A stretch of 64,000 nt of DNA from Allgaiera indica (lineage in GTDB: Bacteria > Pseudomonadota > Alphaproteobacteria > Rhodobacterales > Rhodobacteraceae): assembly GCF_900106675.1 (NCBI RefSeq), contig NZ_FNOB01000016.1:26665-90664 (forward strand), read 5' to 3'. Positions 26,289 to 36,066 of the stretch are shown here, in pieces (position 1 is the stretch's first letter; every line of letters starts with the position of its first letter). The notes below the pieces were generated by a model. The model was given only the letters and a program-made list of their open reading frames with translations. It did not search any database and was not told where the DNA came from. A program made the position numbers and the translations under genes.

Positions 26289-26804
26289 CTAGCGCAACCG
26301 CCGGGGCCGATGCCGGCGCCAGACGATCCGGGCCGCGACCTCGGGGCCGTCGAGCGCGGCGATCAGGGTATGGGTATCCAGCCCCGGCAGCCCCGCGAAG
26401 GCGTCGAACAGCGCCTCGGCGCCTTCGGCGGCGATCGGGATGAAAAGGATCGTGCCGTCGGGCTGCGACAACCGCCAGGCCCGCTGGCCCAGATGCGCAA
26501 CCAGGGACAGCTCGGACAACTCGGCCAGCGCGACATAGCCGCCGTGCAGCGGGCCGAAATAGCCGATCTGGCCTTCGATCACCTCGACCACGCCGGGCGC
26601 GCCGGCACCACGGAAGAATCGTACCCGGCGGACCGCCAGAAGGCCAAGCCCGGCGCCGATCAGTCCGATCGCGCCGCCCAGCACCGCAAAGAACGGCCCA
26701 CCCCAGGAAACGACCCACAACCCCAGGCACACGATCGTGGCGGCAGCGATCGCCTCGCGCCAGCGATACAGCAGGGATACCGCTTCGGGTCGCAAGAAGG
26801 CCAT
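26289..26804 (-). CDS. Conserved hypothetical membrane protein
   Basis: A 171-residue protein with two adjacent hydrophobic helices (about residues 18-36 and 38-58) followed by a soluble beta-rich part (VVEVIEGQIGYFGPLHGGYVALAELSEL ... LFIPIAAEGAEALFDAF). The arrangement suggests a membrane-anchored cytoplasmic domain that may read or modify something lipid- or protein-bound. I do not recognise a family with a known role. It is convergent with thrS and follows rsmE in the same direction, 38 bases away, so the two may be co-transcribed. Confidence 0.7.
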   Translation of the reverse strand: MAFLRPEAVSLLYRWREAIAAATIVCLGLWVVSWGGPFFAVLGGAIGLIGAGLGLLAVRRVRFFRGAGAPGVVEVIEGQIGYFGPLHGGYVALAELSELSLVAHLGQRAWRLSQPDGTILFIPIAAEGAEALFDAFAGLPGLDTHTLIAALDGPEVAARIVWRRHRPRRLR

Positions 26805-26842
26805 GGCTCAGACCTCTGGCACGGGCCGACGGGCGGCAAGGC

Positions 26843-27577
26843 TCACCGCCAGTCCCCGTGCCGCATCTGCCACAGCGTCAGCGCCGCCACCGCTGCGGTA
26901 TCGGCGCGCAGGATGCGCGGCCCCAGCGCGGTGGGATGCGCCTGCGGCAGCGCGGCCAGACGCTTGCGCTCGGCTTCGGAAAAGCCGCCCTCGGGGCCGA
27001 TCAGGATCGCCCAGGGCGCACCCTCCGGCACATGCGGCGCTGCAGCCGGCGCCGGCGCCGCCGCCAGCGACTCATCGCAAAACATCAGCTGCCGTTCGGC
27101 CGGCCAATCGGCCAGCAGCCGGTCGAGCCGGGTCAGTTCGGCGACCTCGGCGACGTTGGTGGCGCCGCATTGCTCGGCCGCCTCGACCGCATGGGCCTGC
27201 AGACGGTCCTGCCGGATGCGTTCGGAATTGGTGAACTCGGTCTGCACCGGCACAATCCGGGCGGCGCCCATCTCGGCCGCCTTCTCGACGATGAAATCGG
27301 TACGCGCCTTCTTGATCGGCGCGAACAGAAGCCACAGGTCGGGCAACGGCTGCAACGGCCTGGTCTGCGCGCGGCAGGCCAGCGTGCCGCCCTTCTTGCC
27401 GGCTTCGGCCACCTCGGCCAGCCATTCGCCATCGCGCCCGTTGAAGACCAGAACCTGCCCCCCCGCGGCCAGCCGCATCACCCCGAAAAGATAATGCGCC
27501 TGGTCCCGCGACAGAGGAACCGATTGCCCCGCCCCAAGCGGGTGATCTACATAGAGCCTGATCTTCGCCACCGACAT
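26843..27577 (-). CDS. rsmE: 16S rRNA (uracil(1498)-N3)-methyltransferase RsmE
   Basis: A 244-residue SPOUT-fold methyltransferase. It has an N-terminal PUA-like part starting KIRLYVDHPL, then FAPIKKARTDFIVEKAAEMGA, and the trefoil-knot SAM site ILIGPEGGFSEAE followed by LGPRILRADTAAVAAL. It methylates N3 of U1498 in 16S rRNA. I chose the ATG at 27577; one at 27601 would overlap ubiA and has no better ribosome site. It is divergent from ubiA with only 12 bases between the start codons. Confidence 0.94.
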   Translation of the reverse strand: MSVAKIRLYVDHPLGAGQSVPLSRDQAHYLFGVMRLAAGGQVLVFNGRDGEWLAEVAEAGKKGGTLACRAQTRPLQPLPDLWLLFAPIKKARTDFIVEKAAEMGAARIVPVQTEFTNSERIRQDRLQAHAVEAAEQCGATNVAEVAELTRLDRLLADWPAERQLMFCDESLAAAPAPAAAPHVPEGAPWAILIGPEGGFSEAERKRLAALPQAHPTALGPRILRADTAAVAALTLWQMRHGDWR

Positions 27578-27589
27578 GAGGCCGAACTT

Positions 27590-28561
27590 ATGCCCGAGCA
27601 TCGCGGAACGCCAGCGCCGACGGGAGAGGTCTTCGACGCCTACAGCGGCAATTGGGTCGACCGTCTGGCCCCGGCCTGGAGCCGCCCCTACCTGCGCCTG
27701 TCACGCGCCGACCGCCCGATCGGCACCTGGCTTTTGCTGCTGCCCTGCTGGTGGGGCGTCGCGCTGGCCGCCGCCGCCGATCCGGCCGGCCCGGGCTGGC
27801 GCGACCTGTGGATCGCCCTGGCCTGCGCGATCGGCGCCTTCCTGATGCGCGGCGCCGGCTGCACCTGGAACGACATCACCGACCGCGAGTTCGACGCCGC
27901 CGTGGCCCGCACCCGATCTCGGCCGATCCCGTCGGGCCAGGTCAGCGCGAAACAGGCCGCCGTCTGGATGGCGGTGCAGGCGCTCATTGCTTTCGGGGTC
28001 CTGCTGACCTTCAACGCCGCGGCGATCGGGTTGGGGGTGGCGTCCCTGGTGCTGGTCGCGATCTATCCCTTTGCCAAGCGCTTCACCTGGTGGCCGCAAA
28101 TCTTCCTGGGGCTCGCGTTCAACTGGGGCGCGCTCCTGGCCTGGACGGCGCATACCGGCAGCCTTGGGTGGCCGGCGGTGCTGCTGTATCTGGCGGGGAT
28201 CTGCTGGACGCTGTTCTATGACACGATCTATGCCCATCAGGACAAGGAGGACGACGCGCTGATCGGCGTGAAATCCACCGCGCGCCTCTTCGCCCAGAAC
28301 ACCAAGCCCTGGCTACGCGGCTTTCTGATGGCGTCGGTCGCGCTGATGGGGCTGGCGGTGATCGTGGCGCTGGCCGGGCACGCCAATGTCCTGGCGCTGG
28401 TGATCGCACTGGCCGGGGTCTGGGGGTTCGGCTGGCACATGGCCTGGCAATTGCGCCGGCTCGACATCGACGATCCCTCGGTCTGCCTCTCACTTTTCCG
28501 TGGCAATCGCGATACGGGGCTGATTCCTGCGCTGTTTCTCGCCATCGCGGCGCTTGCCTGA
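27590..28561 (+). CDS. ubiA: 4-hydroxybenzoate polyprenyltransferase UbiA
   Basis: A 323-residue inner-membrane prenyltransferase with about eight helices. The two aspartate-rich motifs are NDITDREFDAAVARTRSRP and DTIYAHQDKEDDALIGVKST. It joins the polyprenyl chain to 4-hydroxybenzoate, an early ubiquinone step. GAGG lies 8 bases upstream of the ATG at 27590. Its promoter must lie within or very close to the start of rsmE, because the two divergent starts are 12 bases apart. Confidence 0.95.
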   Translation: MPEHRGTPAPTGEVFDAYSGNWVDRLAPAWSRPYLRLSRADRPIGTWLLLLPCWWGVALAAAADPAGPGWRDLWIALACAIGAFLMRGAGCTWNDITDREFDAAVARTRSRPIPSGQVSAKQAAVWMAVQALIAFGVLLTFNAAAIGLGVASLVLVAIYPFAKRFTWWPQIFLGLAFNWGALLAWTAHTGSLGWPAVLLYLAGICWTLFYDTIYAHQDKEDDALIGVKSTARLFAQNTKPWLRGFLMASVALMGLAVIVALAGHANVLALVIALAGVWGFGWHMAWQLRRLDIDDPSVCLSLFRGNRDTGLIPALFLAIAALA

Positions 28562-28652
28562 TTGCGCGCGGCCCCGCGCCTGACGTAAGCAGGGCCCGGC
28601 CGCGGGCCGACCGCGCCACTGCCCCCGGCCGACGCACGACAGAAGGACCCAG

Positions 28653-30713
28653 ATGCGCCACTTCCAAAGCATGCTCGCCCTCGCCGCATTCGTGCTCGCA
28701 GCCGCGCTCAGCTATCTCGGCGCCCTGTGGGGGGTCTCGGTGGTCGAGGCGCGCTCGGCCGAGGTCGTGCATGAAAGGCTAAGCCAGGCGGGACTCGACT
28801 GGGTCCATGTCAGCCCCGATGGCCTGCTGTTGCATCTGACCGGCACCGCGCCGACCGAAGCGACGCGGCTGCGCGCGATCTCGGTCGCCAGTTCGCAAGT
28901 CGACCCCAGCAGGGTGCTCGACAACATGTCGGTCACGCCGCCCAAGCAGATCACTGCGCCGCGGTTCTCGGTCGAATTGCTGCGCAACGAAAGCGGGATC
29001 TCGCTGATCGGGCTGGTGCCGGATTCGACCGGCCACGATCCGATCCTGAAGAAGGTCGATCCGCTGGCGGGCAAGGGCAAGGTCACCGACATGCTGGAAA
29101 CAGCGGATTACCCCGCGCCCCGGCACTGGTCGGAGGCGCTGGATTTCGGCCTGGCAGCGCTGGCCAAGCTGCCGCGCTCAAAAATCTCGATCGCGGCGGA
29201 CAGGGTTTCGATTACCGCGATTTCGGATTCGATCGACGCCAAACGCCAGCTCGAGGCCGAATTGGCCCAGATGGCGCCTTCGGATCTGAAGGTCGCGCTC
29301 AGCATCTCGGCGCCGCGCCCGGTGATCACCCCGTTCACCCTGCGTTTCGTAAGCGACGAGACCGGCGCCCGGTTCGACGCCTGTTCGGCCGATACCGACG
29401 CCGCGCGCAGCCAGATCATCGCCGCCGCGATCGCCGCCGGTGCCAAGGGCAAGATCCACTGCACCGTCGGCCTGGGCGTACCTTCGCCGCAATGGGGCAA
29501 GGCGGTGGTCGACGGCATCCGCGCGGTCCAGGCGCTGGGCCGGGCATCGATCACCTTCTCGGATGCCGATGTGACGCTGTTGGGCGACAGCTCGGTCAGC
29601 CAGACCAAGTTCGACCGCGTCGCGGGCGATCTGGAGGCAAAGCTGCCCGATGTCTTCTCGCTCAAGGCGACACTGGCGAAGAAGAAGACCGACCAGGGCA
29701 AGGGCCCGGTCGAATTCGTCGCCACCCTCAGCCCGGACGGCCAGGTCGAGATGCACGGCCGTCTGGGCAGCGCCCTGACACGCACCGCAGTGACCAGCTA
29801 CGCCAGGGCCGCGTTCCCCGACCAAGGCGTCTACAACGCCACCCGCATCGACAAGGAAGTACCCGACGGCTGGCCGGTGCGGGTGCTCGCGGGCCTTCAG
29901 GCCTTGTCCTATCTACACCGCGGCGCGCTGCTGGTGCGGCCCGACACGGTGAACGTGACCGGCATCAGCGGCGATCAGGACGCCAGCGACGAAGTCTCGC
30001 GCGTGCTGTCGGACAAGCTGGGCCAGGGCCAGGCTTTCAAGGTCTCCGTCAAATATGACAAGAAGCTTGATCCCAACGCCGGGCTGCCCAGCCCGCAAGA
30101 ATGCGTTGACACCGTGAACGGCATTCTCAAGAAGCACCAGATCACCTTCGATCCGGGCTCGGACAAGATCGACGGCGCGGCGTCCTCCGTGATGGACCAG
30201 GTGGCCGACGCGCTGCGCAATTGCACCCGCGTCCCGATCCTGATCGCGGGCTATACCGACAACCAGGGCCGGGCCGAGATGAATCTGGCGCTCAGCCAGA
30301 AGCGGGCGCAGGCCGTGCTGAACGGGCTGCTGGCGCGGCGGGTGTCGATCGCGAATTTCCGCGCCAAGGGCTTTGGCGAGGCCGACCCGATCGCCGACAA
30401 TTCGACCCAGGCCGGACGCGAGGAAAATCGCCGGATCGAGTTTTCGCTGATCGCGAGCAGCAAGCCCGCGACGGCAGCGCCCGGCACGGATGGGGCCCAA
30501 GGCCCGAAGACCGCCCCATCGAAGGACACACCGGGCGGCGCCACGTCTTCCGGCGTAGACAAGGCCGCCCCGGCCGGGCCAGGCAAGACCGCTGCGCCAA
30601 GCCAGGATGGTTCGGCGGACCAGAACGCTGCTGGCGCACCGTCGGGAGAGAAATCCGCCCCAACGGCGAACGGCGAAGCCGCGATCCGCCCCAAGCTGCG
30701 GCCGAAAAAGTGA
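28653..30713 (+). CDS. Large OmpA-domain envelope protein
   Basis: A 686-residue protein with an N-terminal signal/anchor helix (about 5-30), a long middle region with repeated BON-like alpha/beta units (for example SKISIAADRVSITAISDS and ARGALLVRPDTVNVTGIS-type strands), a C-terminal OmpA peptidoglycan-binding domain (about 490-610, with GYTDNQGRAEMNLALSQKRA and GREENRRIEF), and a final 75-residue low-complexity Ala/Pro/Lys tail. It probably links the inner membrane to peptidoglycan. Two cysteines in the OmpA part (ECVD, RNCTR) could form a disulfide. It precedes a small coiled-coil membrane protein by 19 bases, a likely two-gene operon. Confidence 0.85.
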   Translation: MRHFQSMLALAAFVLAAALSYLGALWGVSVVEARSAEVVHERLSQAGLDWVHVSPDGLLLHLTGTAPTEATRLRAISVASSQVDPSRVLDNMSVTPPKQITAPRFSVELLRNESGISLIGLVPDSTGHDPILKKVDPLAGKGKVTDMLETADYPAPRHWSEALDFGLAALAKLPRSKISIAADRVSITAISDSIDAKRQLEAELAQMAPSDLKVALSISAPRPVITPFTLRFVSDETGARFDACSADTDAARSQIIAAAIAAGAKGKIHCTVGLGVPSPQWGKAVVDGIRAVQALGRASITFSDADVTLLGDSSVSQTKFDRVAGDLEAKLPDVFSLKATLAKKKTDQGKGPVEFVATLSPDGQVEMHGRLGSALTRTAVTSYARAAFPDQGVYNATRIDKEVPDGWPVRVLAGLQALSYLHRGALLVRPDTVNVTGISGDQDASDEVSRVLSDKLGQGQAFKVSVKYDKKLDPNAGLPSPQECVDTVNGILKKHQITFDPGSDKIDGAASSVMDQVADALRNCTRVPILIAGYTDNQGRAEMNLALSQKRAQAVLNGLLARRVSIANFRAKGFGEADPIADNSTQAGREENRRIEFSLIASSKPATAAPGTDGAQGPKTAPSKDTPGGATSSGVDKAAPAGPGKTAAPSQDGSADQNAAGAPSGEKSAPTANGEAAIRPKLRPKK

Positions 30714-30732
30714 CAGTGGAAGGAACCGAGTG

Positions 30733-31059
30733 ATGAACCGCATCCAATTCATCGTCGCCACGGCGATCATCCTCTTCGTGGCCTTCGCGCTGGGGTGGTT
30801 CGCCCATTGGCTGATCCACCGATTCACCCGGGTCAGCCAGTCCGACCTGTCCGAGCTGGACAAGATGGCGCGCGACCTGCACGAGGCCGAGGAAACCCGC
30901 GATCAGGCGATCGAATACGTCCAGGCGCGCGAGGCCGAGCTGACCAACCAGTTGAACCAGACAGAGGCCGAATTGCGTGCCGCCATGGACGGCCTGCGCG
31001 AGGCCCGCGCCGAAGCCGAGCACATGCGCAGCCAGCTCGACCGCTCGTTGCGCAGCTGA
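30733..31059 (+). CDS. Small membrane protein with a coiled coil
   Basis: A 108-residue protein with one N-terminal transmembrane helix (residues 5-27, ending FAHWLIHRF) and a long charged helix from about residue 38 to the end, rich in Glu/Ala/Arg in heptad-like spacing (LDKMARDLHEAEETRDQAIE and on). I do not recognise a named family. It follows the OmpA-domain gene closely and may form a membrane complex with it. The ATG at 30733 is chosen because it sits after the upstream stop; a longer frame into the upstream gene is not credible. Confidence 0.8.
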   Translation: MNRIQFIVATAIILFVAFALGWFAHWLIHRFTRVSQSDLSELDKMARDLHEAEETRDQAIEYVQAREAELTNQLNQTEAELRAAMDGLREARAEAEHMRSQLDRSLRS

Positions 31060-31237
31060 CGCCGCCCATGCCCCGCGCGGTGCCGTGCTGACCTGCGCCC
31101 GCGGGTCCGGCGCCGGCGCGACCGGCTGCCATGCGATGGCCGGGCGGCGGACGCAAACCGGCTTTTCTCTCCCTGCCCTTGACTTGCCCCCTTCGCCGCG
31201 ACAGTTGTGCGAAACTTGCGAAGGATCGGAGCGCTGA

Positions 31238-32608
31238 ATGTCCATACCTCAATCCGGCGGCGGGCCGATCGAACGGTTCGAACAACTGGCCGAATACATG
31301 GAAGCCGGCTGCAAGCCCAAGCAAGACTGGCGCATCGGCACCGAGCACGAGAAATTCGGCTATTGCAAGGACACGCTGCTGCCGCTGCCCTATGAGGGGC
31401 CGCGCTCGATCCTGGCCATGCTGGAGGGCCTGCGCGACGGCTACGGCTGGAGCCCGGTCGAAGAGAAGGGCAAGCTGATCGGGCTGACCAAGGACGGCGC
31501 CAATGTCAGCCTCGAACCCGGCGGCCAACTGGAACTGTCGGGCGCGCCGCTAGAGACGATCCATCAGACCTGCGACGAGGTGAACGAACACCTGCGCGAG
31601 GTCCAGACCGTGGCCGAGCGCATCGGCGCGGGCTTCATCGGGCTGGGCGCCGCGCCGGTCTGGACGCATGAGCAGATGCCGCTGATGCCCAAGGGCCGCT
31701 ACAAGCTGATGGACGGCTATATGCGCAAGGTGGGCACGCTGGGCACCCAGATGATGCGCCGCACCTGCACCGTCCAGGTCAACCTCGATTTCGGGTCCGA
31801 GGCCGATTTCGTGCAGAAGATGCGCGTCGCGCTGGCGCTGCAGCCGGTGGCGACCGCGCTGTTTGCCAATTCGCCCTTCTTCGAGGGCAAGGTGAACGGC
31901 TTGAAATCCTGGCGTTCGCGGATCTGGCGCGACCTCGACAATTCCCGCACCGGGATGCTGCCCTTCGCCTTCGAGGACGGCTTCGGCTTTCAGCGTTATG
32001 TCGATTACATCCTCGATGTGCCGATGTATTTCGTCTACCGCGACGGCCATTACATCGACGCCCTCGGCCAAAGCTTCCGCGATTTCCTGAAAGGCGAACT
32101 GCCTGCCCTGCCGGGCGAGAAGCCGACCCTTTCGGACTGGGCCGACCACATGACCACCGCCTTCCCCGAGGCCCGCGCGAAGAAATTCATCGAGATGCGC
32201 GGCGCCGACGGCGGGCCATGGCGGCGCCTGTGCGCGCTGCCCGCGTTCTGGGTCGGGCTGCTCTACGATCAGTCCGCGCTGGATGCTGCCTGGGACGTGG
32301 CCAGGGGCTGGGATGCGGAAACCCGCGACGCGCTGCGCGTGGCGGCCTCGGTCGACGCGCTGCACGCCAGGGTGGGCAGGATCGACATGCGCGATCTCGC
32401 GCGCGAATTGCTGGCGATCTCCGAGGCCGGATTGAAAGCGCGCGCGCGCGAAGGCGGCGAGGGGATGATCCCGGACGAGACCCATTTCCTTGATGCGCTG
32501 AAGGACAGCGTCGAAAGCGGCAAATCGCCCGCCGACGAATTGCTGGACCATTACAACGGCGACTGGCACGGCGATCTGAACCGCATCTACGCAGAATACA
32601 GCTACTGA
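31238..32608 (+). CDS. gshA: Glutamate-cysteine ligase, plant/alphaproteobacterial type
   Basis: A 456-residue enzyme for the first step of glutathione synthesis: glutamate + cysteine + ATP gives gamma-glutamylcysteine. Conserved blocks include DWRIGTEHEKFGY, SLEPGGQLELSGAP, MMRRTCTVQVNLDF, SRIWRDLDNSRTGMLPF and the C-terminal NGDWHGDLNRIYAEYSY. This is the class found in plants and alphaproteobacteria rather than the enterobacterial GshA. gshB is not in the window. It is transcribed alone, 179 bases after the coiled-coil gene. Confidence 0.96.
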   Translation: MSIPQSGGGPIERFEQLAEYMEAGCKPKQDWRIGTEHEKFGYCKDTLLPLPYEGPRSILAMLEGLRDGYGWSPVEEKGKLIGLTKDGANVSLEPGGQLELSGAPLETIHQTCDEVNEHLREVQTVAERIGAGFIGLGAAPVWTHEQMPLMPKGRYKLMDGYMRKVGTLGTQMMRRTCTVQVNLDFGSEADFVQKMRVALALQPVATALFANSPFFEGKVNGLKSWRSRIWRDLDNSRTGMLPFAFEDGFGFQRYVDYILDVPMYFVYRDGHYIDALGQSFRDFLKGELPALPGEKPTLSDWADHMTTAFPEARAKKFIEMRGADGGPWRRLCALPAFWVGLLYDQSALDAAWDVARGWDAETRDALRVAASVDALHARVGRIDMRDLARELLAISEAGLKARAREGGEGMIPDETHFLDALKDSVESGKSPADELLDHYNGDWHGDLNRIYAEYSY

Positions 32609-32723
32609 TCGCGCAGGCACCATGCCCGGAAGGTGACAGGCGCGGACCGCTTTCGCACCCTGGCGCCGCCTCTGCCGCATCGGGCCTATGGACCGCCGCA
32701 CCCGCCCGGGTTACACAATATCC

Positions 32724-35027
32724 ATGAGCGAGACGACCGAAGACCCCAACATCAGCCCCGTGGCCCTGGCAGAACCCCTGCGCCGGGCGATCGGAGAGCG
32801 CTATCTGACCTATGCGCTGTCGACGATCATGGATCGCGCCCTGCCGGATGCGCGCGACGGGATGAAGCCGGTGCATCGCCGCATCCTGTATGCGATGCGC
32901 GAACTGCGGCTCTCGTCCACCGGCGGGTTCCGCAAGTCGGCCAAGATCTCGGGCGACGTGATGGGCAATTATCACCCCCATGGCGACGCGGCGATCTACG
33001 ACGCGATGGCCCGCCTGGCGCAGGATTTCAACGTCCGCTACCCGCTGGTCGACGGTCAGGGCAACTTCGGCAATATCGACGGCGACAACCCCGCCGCCAG
33101 CCGCTACACCGAGGCCCGCCTAACCGCCGCGGCCGAGGCCCTGATGGAAGGTCTGGCCGAAAACGCCGTCGATTTCCGGCCCAATTACGATGGCACGCTG
33201 GAAGAGCCGGTGGTGTTGCCCGCGGCCTTCCCCAACCTGCTGGCGAACGGGTCCAGCGGCATCGCCGTGGGCATGGCCACGAACATCCCGCCGCATAATA
33301 TCGACGAACTGGTCAAGGCCTGCCTGCATCTGATCCAGACCCCGGACGCCCGCGACGAAACGCTGGTGGGCATGGTCCCGGGCCCCGATTTCCCGACCGG
33401 CGGCGTGATCGTGGAACCCCGCGCCAATATCGTCGAGGCCTACCGCACCGGCCGCGGCAGCTTCCGCCTGCGGGCGCGCTGGCAGGTCGAGGATCTGGGC
33501 CGCGGCACCTGGCAGATCGTGGTGACCGAGATCCCCTATCAGGTGCAGAAATCGCGCCTGATCGAAAAGCTGGCCGAGCTGATCCAGACCCGCAAGATCC
33601 CGATCTTCGGCGACGTCCGCGATGAAAGCGCCGACGACGTGCGGCTGATCATCGAGCCCAAGTCGAAGAACGTCGACCCCGAGATGCTGATGGGGATGCT
33701 GTTTCGCAACTCGGACCTCGAGACCCGCTTCAGCCTGAACATGAACGTGCTGATCGACGGGCGCACGCCCAAGGTCTGCAGCCTCAAGGAGGTGCTGCGC
33801 GCCTTCCTCGACCACCGGCGCGAGGTGCTCAACCGCCGCTCGCAGCACCGGCTGGAGAAGATCGACCACCGGCTGGAGGTTCTGGAAGGCTTCATCACCG
33901 CCTTCCTGAACCTCGACCGGGTGATCGACATCATCCGCTATGACGAGGACCCCAAGGCCGCGCTGATGCGCGAGAACTGGTCGCGCGACCATGTCCGCGC
34001 GATGACCGAGGCCGATTACGTCTCTCCGCCCCCCGGCGAGGGCGCGTTGAGCGAGGTCCAGGCCGATGCCATCCTCAACATGCGGCTGCGCAGCCTGCGC
34101 CGGCTTGAAGAGATGGAACTCCTGCGCGAACAGGACGAGCTGATGAAGGAACGCGCCGGGCTGGCCGACCTTCTGGACAGCGATCGCCTGCAATGGGCGA
34201 AGATCAGCGAAGAGCTGAAGGAAGTCCGAAAGCAATTCGGCAAGGACACCCCCGGCGGCGCCCGGCGCACCGACTTTGCCGAGGCCGGCGAGGTCGAGGA
34301 AGTGCCGCTGGAGGCGATGATCGAGCGCGAACCGATCACCGTGGTGTGCTCGAAGATGGGCTGGGTGCGGGCGATGAAGGGCCACAACGCGCTGGATGCG
34401 GAGCTGAAATTCAAGGACGGCGACGAGGGGCGCTTTGTCTTTCATGCCGAAACCACCGACCGGCTGCTGGTGTGCGGCACCAACGGGCGGATCTATACGG
34501 TGCAGGCCTCGAACCTGCCCGGCGGGCGTGGCATGGGCGAACCGCTGCGCCTGATGATCGACCTGCCGAACGAGGCCGACATCGTCGAGATCCTGATCTA
34601 CCGCCCCGGACAGAAGATCCTGGTGGCGTCCACCGCGGGCGACGGCTTCGTGGTGCCCGCGGATGAGGTCCTGGCCCAGACCCGCGCCGGCAAGGTGGTG
34701 CTGAACGTGCGCGACGATGTTCGCGCACGTGTCTGCCGCCCGGTCGCCGGCGATCATGTCGCCGTGGTGGGCGAAAACAGAAAAGTGCTAATCTTCCCCC
34801 TCGAAGAGCTGCCGGAAATGGGCCGCGGCAAGGGCGTTAGGTTGCAAAAGTACAAGGACGGCGGTCTTTCCGATGCCACCACCTTCACCCTGTCCGAAGG
34901 GCTGAGCTGGAAGGATCCGGCCGGCCGCACCCGGACCGAGACCGACCTGACCGAATGGCTGGCCAAGCGCGCCAGCGCCGGACGAATGGCGCCGCGCGGC
35001 TTCCCGCGCGACAATCGCTTCACCTGA
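32724..35027 (+). CDS. parC: DNA topoisomerase IV subunit A
   Basis: A 767-residue type IIA topoisomerase subunit that cuts and rejoins DNA to unlink daughter chromosomes with ParE. The winged-helix/tower core starts [33 protein letters not shown]. The catalytic tyrosine is Y128 in [10 protein letters not shown]. The quinolone region reads [12 protein letters not shown], with alanine (A89) at the position of E. coli ParC Ser80. The C-terminal pinwheel starts near residue 500. I chose the ATG at 32724 over one 36 bases upstream, based on family alignment. parE is not in the window. Confidence 0.95.
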   Translation: MSETTEDPNISPVALAEPLRRAIGERYLTYALSTIMDRALPDARDGMKPVHRRILYAMRELRLSSTGGFRKSAKISGDVMGNYHPHGDAAIYDAMARLAQDFNVRYPLVDGQGNFGNIDGDNPAASRYTEARLTAAAEALMEGLAENAVDFRPNYDGTLEEPVVLPAAFPNLLANGSSGIAVGMATNIPPHNIDELVKACLHLIQTPDARDETLVGMVPGPDFPTGGVIVEPRANIVEAYRTGRGSFRLRARWQVEDLGRGTWQIVVTEIPYQVQKSRLIEKLAELIQTRKIPIFGDVRDESADDVRLIIEPKSKNVDPEMLMGMLFRNSDLETRFSLNMNVLIDGRTPKVCSLKEVLRAFLDHRREVLNRRSQHRLEKIDHRLEVLEGFITAFLNLDRVIDIIRYDEDPKAALMRENWSRDHVRAMTEADYVSPPPGEGALSEVQADAILNMRLRSLRRLEEMELLREQDELMKERAGLADLLDSDRLQWAKISEELKEVRKQFGKDTPGGARRTDFAEAGEVEEVPLEAMIEREPITVVCSKMGWVRAMKGHNALDAELKFKDGDEGRFVFHAETTDRLLVCGTNGRIYTVQASNLPGGRGMGEPLRLMIDLPNEADIVEILIYRPGQKILVASTAGDGFVVPADEVLAQTRAGKVVLNVRDDVRARVCRPVAGDHVAVVGENRKVLIFPLEELPEMGRGKGVRLQKYKDGGLSDATTFTLSEGLSWKDPAGRTRTETDLTEWLAKRASAGRMAPRGFPRDNRFT

Positions 35028-35174
35028 AGTCCGGGGGCCGCGCCGCCCCCGAGCAGCCCCCCGAGCAGCCCAGAGACCTGGCGAATTTCCTGCCGCCCAA
35101 GCAGCCGGCGATGGCCCATTTACCATCCCGTGCCGTGCCGCTAGGGTCGCGCGGCTTTCGGTCGGGAGGAGTTT

Positions 35175-36059
35175 ATGATCGCGCGCGCCTACCTCTTTCT
35201 CGCGACCACAGCCTTTTTGTGGGCGGGCAACGCGGTCGCGGGCAAGCTTGCGGTTGACCATGTCAGCCCGTTCCTGCTAGTTGCGTTGCGCTGGGTGGTG
35301 GCCACCGGCGTGATCATCGCGATCGGGCACCGGCGCGTCGCGCGGGATTGGCCCGAGATTCGCCGAAACCTGCCGATGCTGGCAACGATGGGCGCGATCG
35401 GTTTCACCGTGTTCAACATCCTGTTCTACACCGCCGCGCGCTATACTTCCGCGATCAATATCGTCATCATCCAGGCGGGGATGCCGCTGGTGATCTTCCT
35501 GGCCAATTTCGCCCTGTTCCGCATCCGCGTGACCGGTGCGCAATGGCTGGGGTTCATCCTGACCCTCGGCGGGGTCGCGACCGTGGCGGCGCAGGGCAGT
35601 CTGCGCCAGCTGATGCACCTGCACCTGAACCGGGGCGACGCGCTGATGCTGCTGGCGATCCTGTGCTACGGCCTCTACACCGTGTCGCTGCGCTGGATGC
35701 CGAAGATCCACATGATCAGCTTCATGGCGACGCTTTCGGTCGCGGCGCTGATCGCTTCGCTGCCTTTCGCGGGCTACGAGATCGCCCGCGGCCAGGTGAT
35801 CTGGCCCGATCCGCGCGGCTGGGCGATCGTGGTCTATGTGGGTCTCTTTCCCAGCCTGCTGTCGCAGATGCTCTTTGCCGCCGGCACCGCGATCATCGGA
35901 TCGAACCGGGCCGGGCTGTTTGTCAATTTCGTGCCGGTCTTCGGGGCCGTTCTTTCGGTGGCGATCCTGGGCGAGGCGCTGCACCCCTATCACATGGCCG
36001 CGCTGGCGCTGGTCGTGGGCGGTGTGACGATGGCCCAGCGGCGCGCGCGCAAGGCCTGA
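35175..36059 (+). CDS. DMT-superfamily transporter (EamA domains)
   Basis: A 294-residue inner-membrane protein with ten predicted helices in two EamA repeats. The N-terminal repeat has FLWAGNAVAGKLAVDHVSPFLLVALRW and the second ends GSNRAGLFVNFVPVFGAVLSVAILGE, both typical of drug/metabolite exporters. Substrate is unknown. GGAGGAG lies just upstream of the ATG. It is convergent with the TlpA-like gene. Confidence 0.92.
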   Translation: MIARAYLFLATTAFLWAGNAVAGKLAVDHVSPFLLVALRWVVATGVIIAIGHRRVARDWPEIRRNLPMLATMGAIGFTVFNILFYTAARYTSAINIVIIQAGMPLVIFLANFALFRIRVTGAQWLGFILTLGGVATVAAQGSLRQLMHLHLNRGDALMLLAILCYGLYTVSLRWMPKIHMISFMATLSVAALIASLPFAGYEIARGQVIWPDPRGWAIVVYVGLFPSLLSQMLFAAGTAIIGSNRAGLFVNFVPVFGAVLSVAILGEALHPYHMAALALVVGGVTMAQRRARKA

Positions 36060-36066
36060 ACAGCGC

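Noticed and set aside
35033..35050. GGGGGC/GCCCCC hairpin after parC as a terminator
   Set aside because: The stem is short, lies in very GC-rich DNA and has no T tract, so support is too weak.
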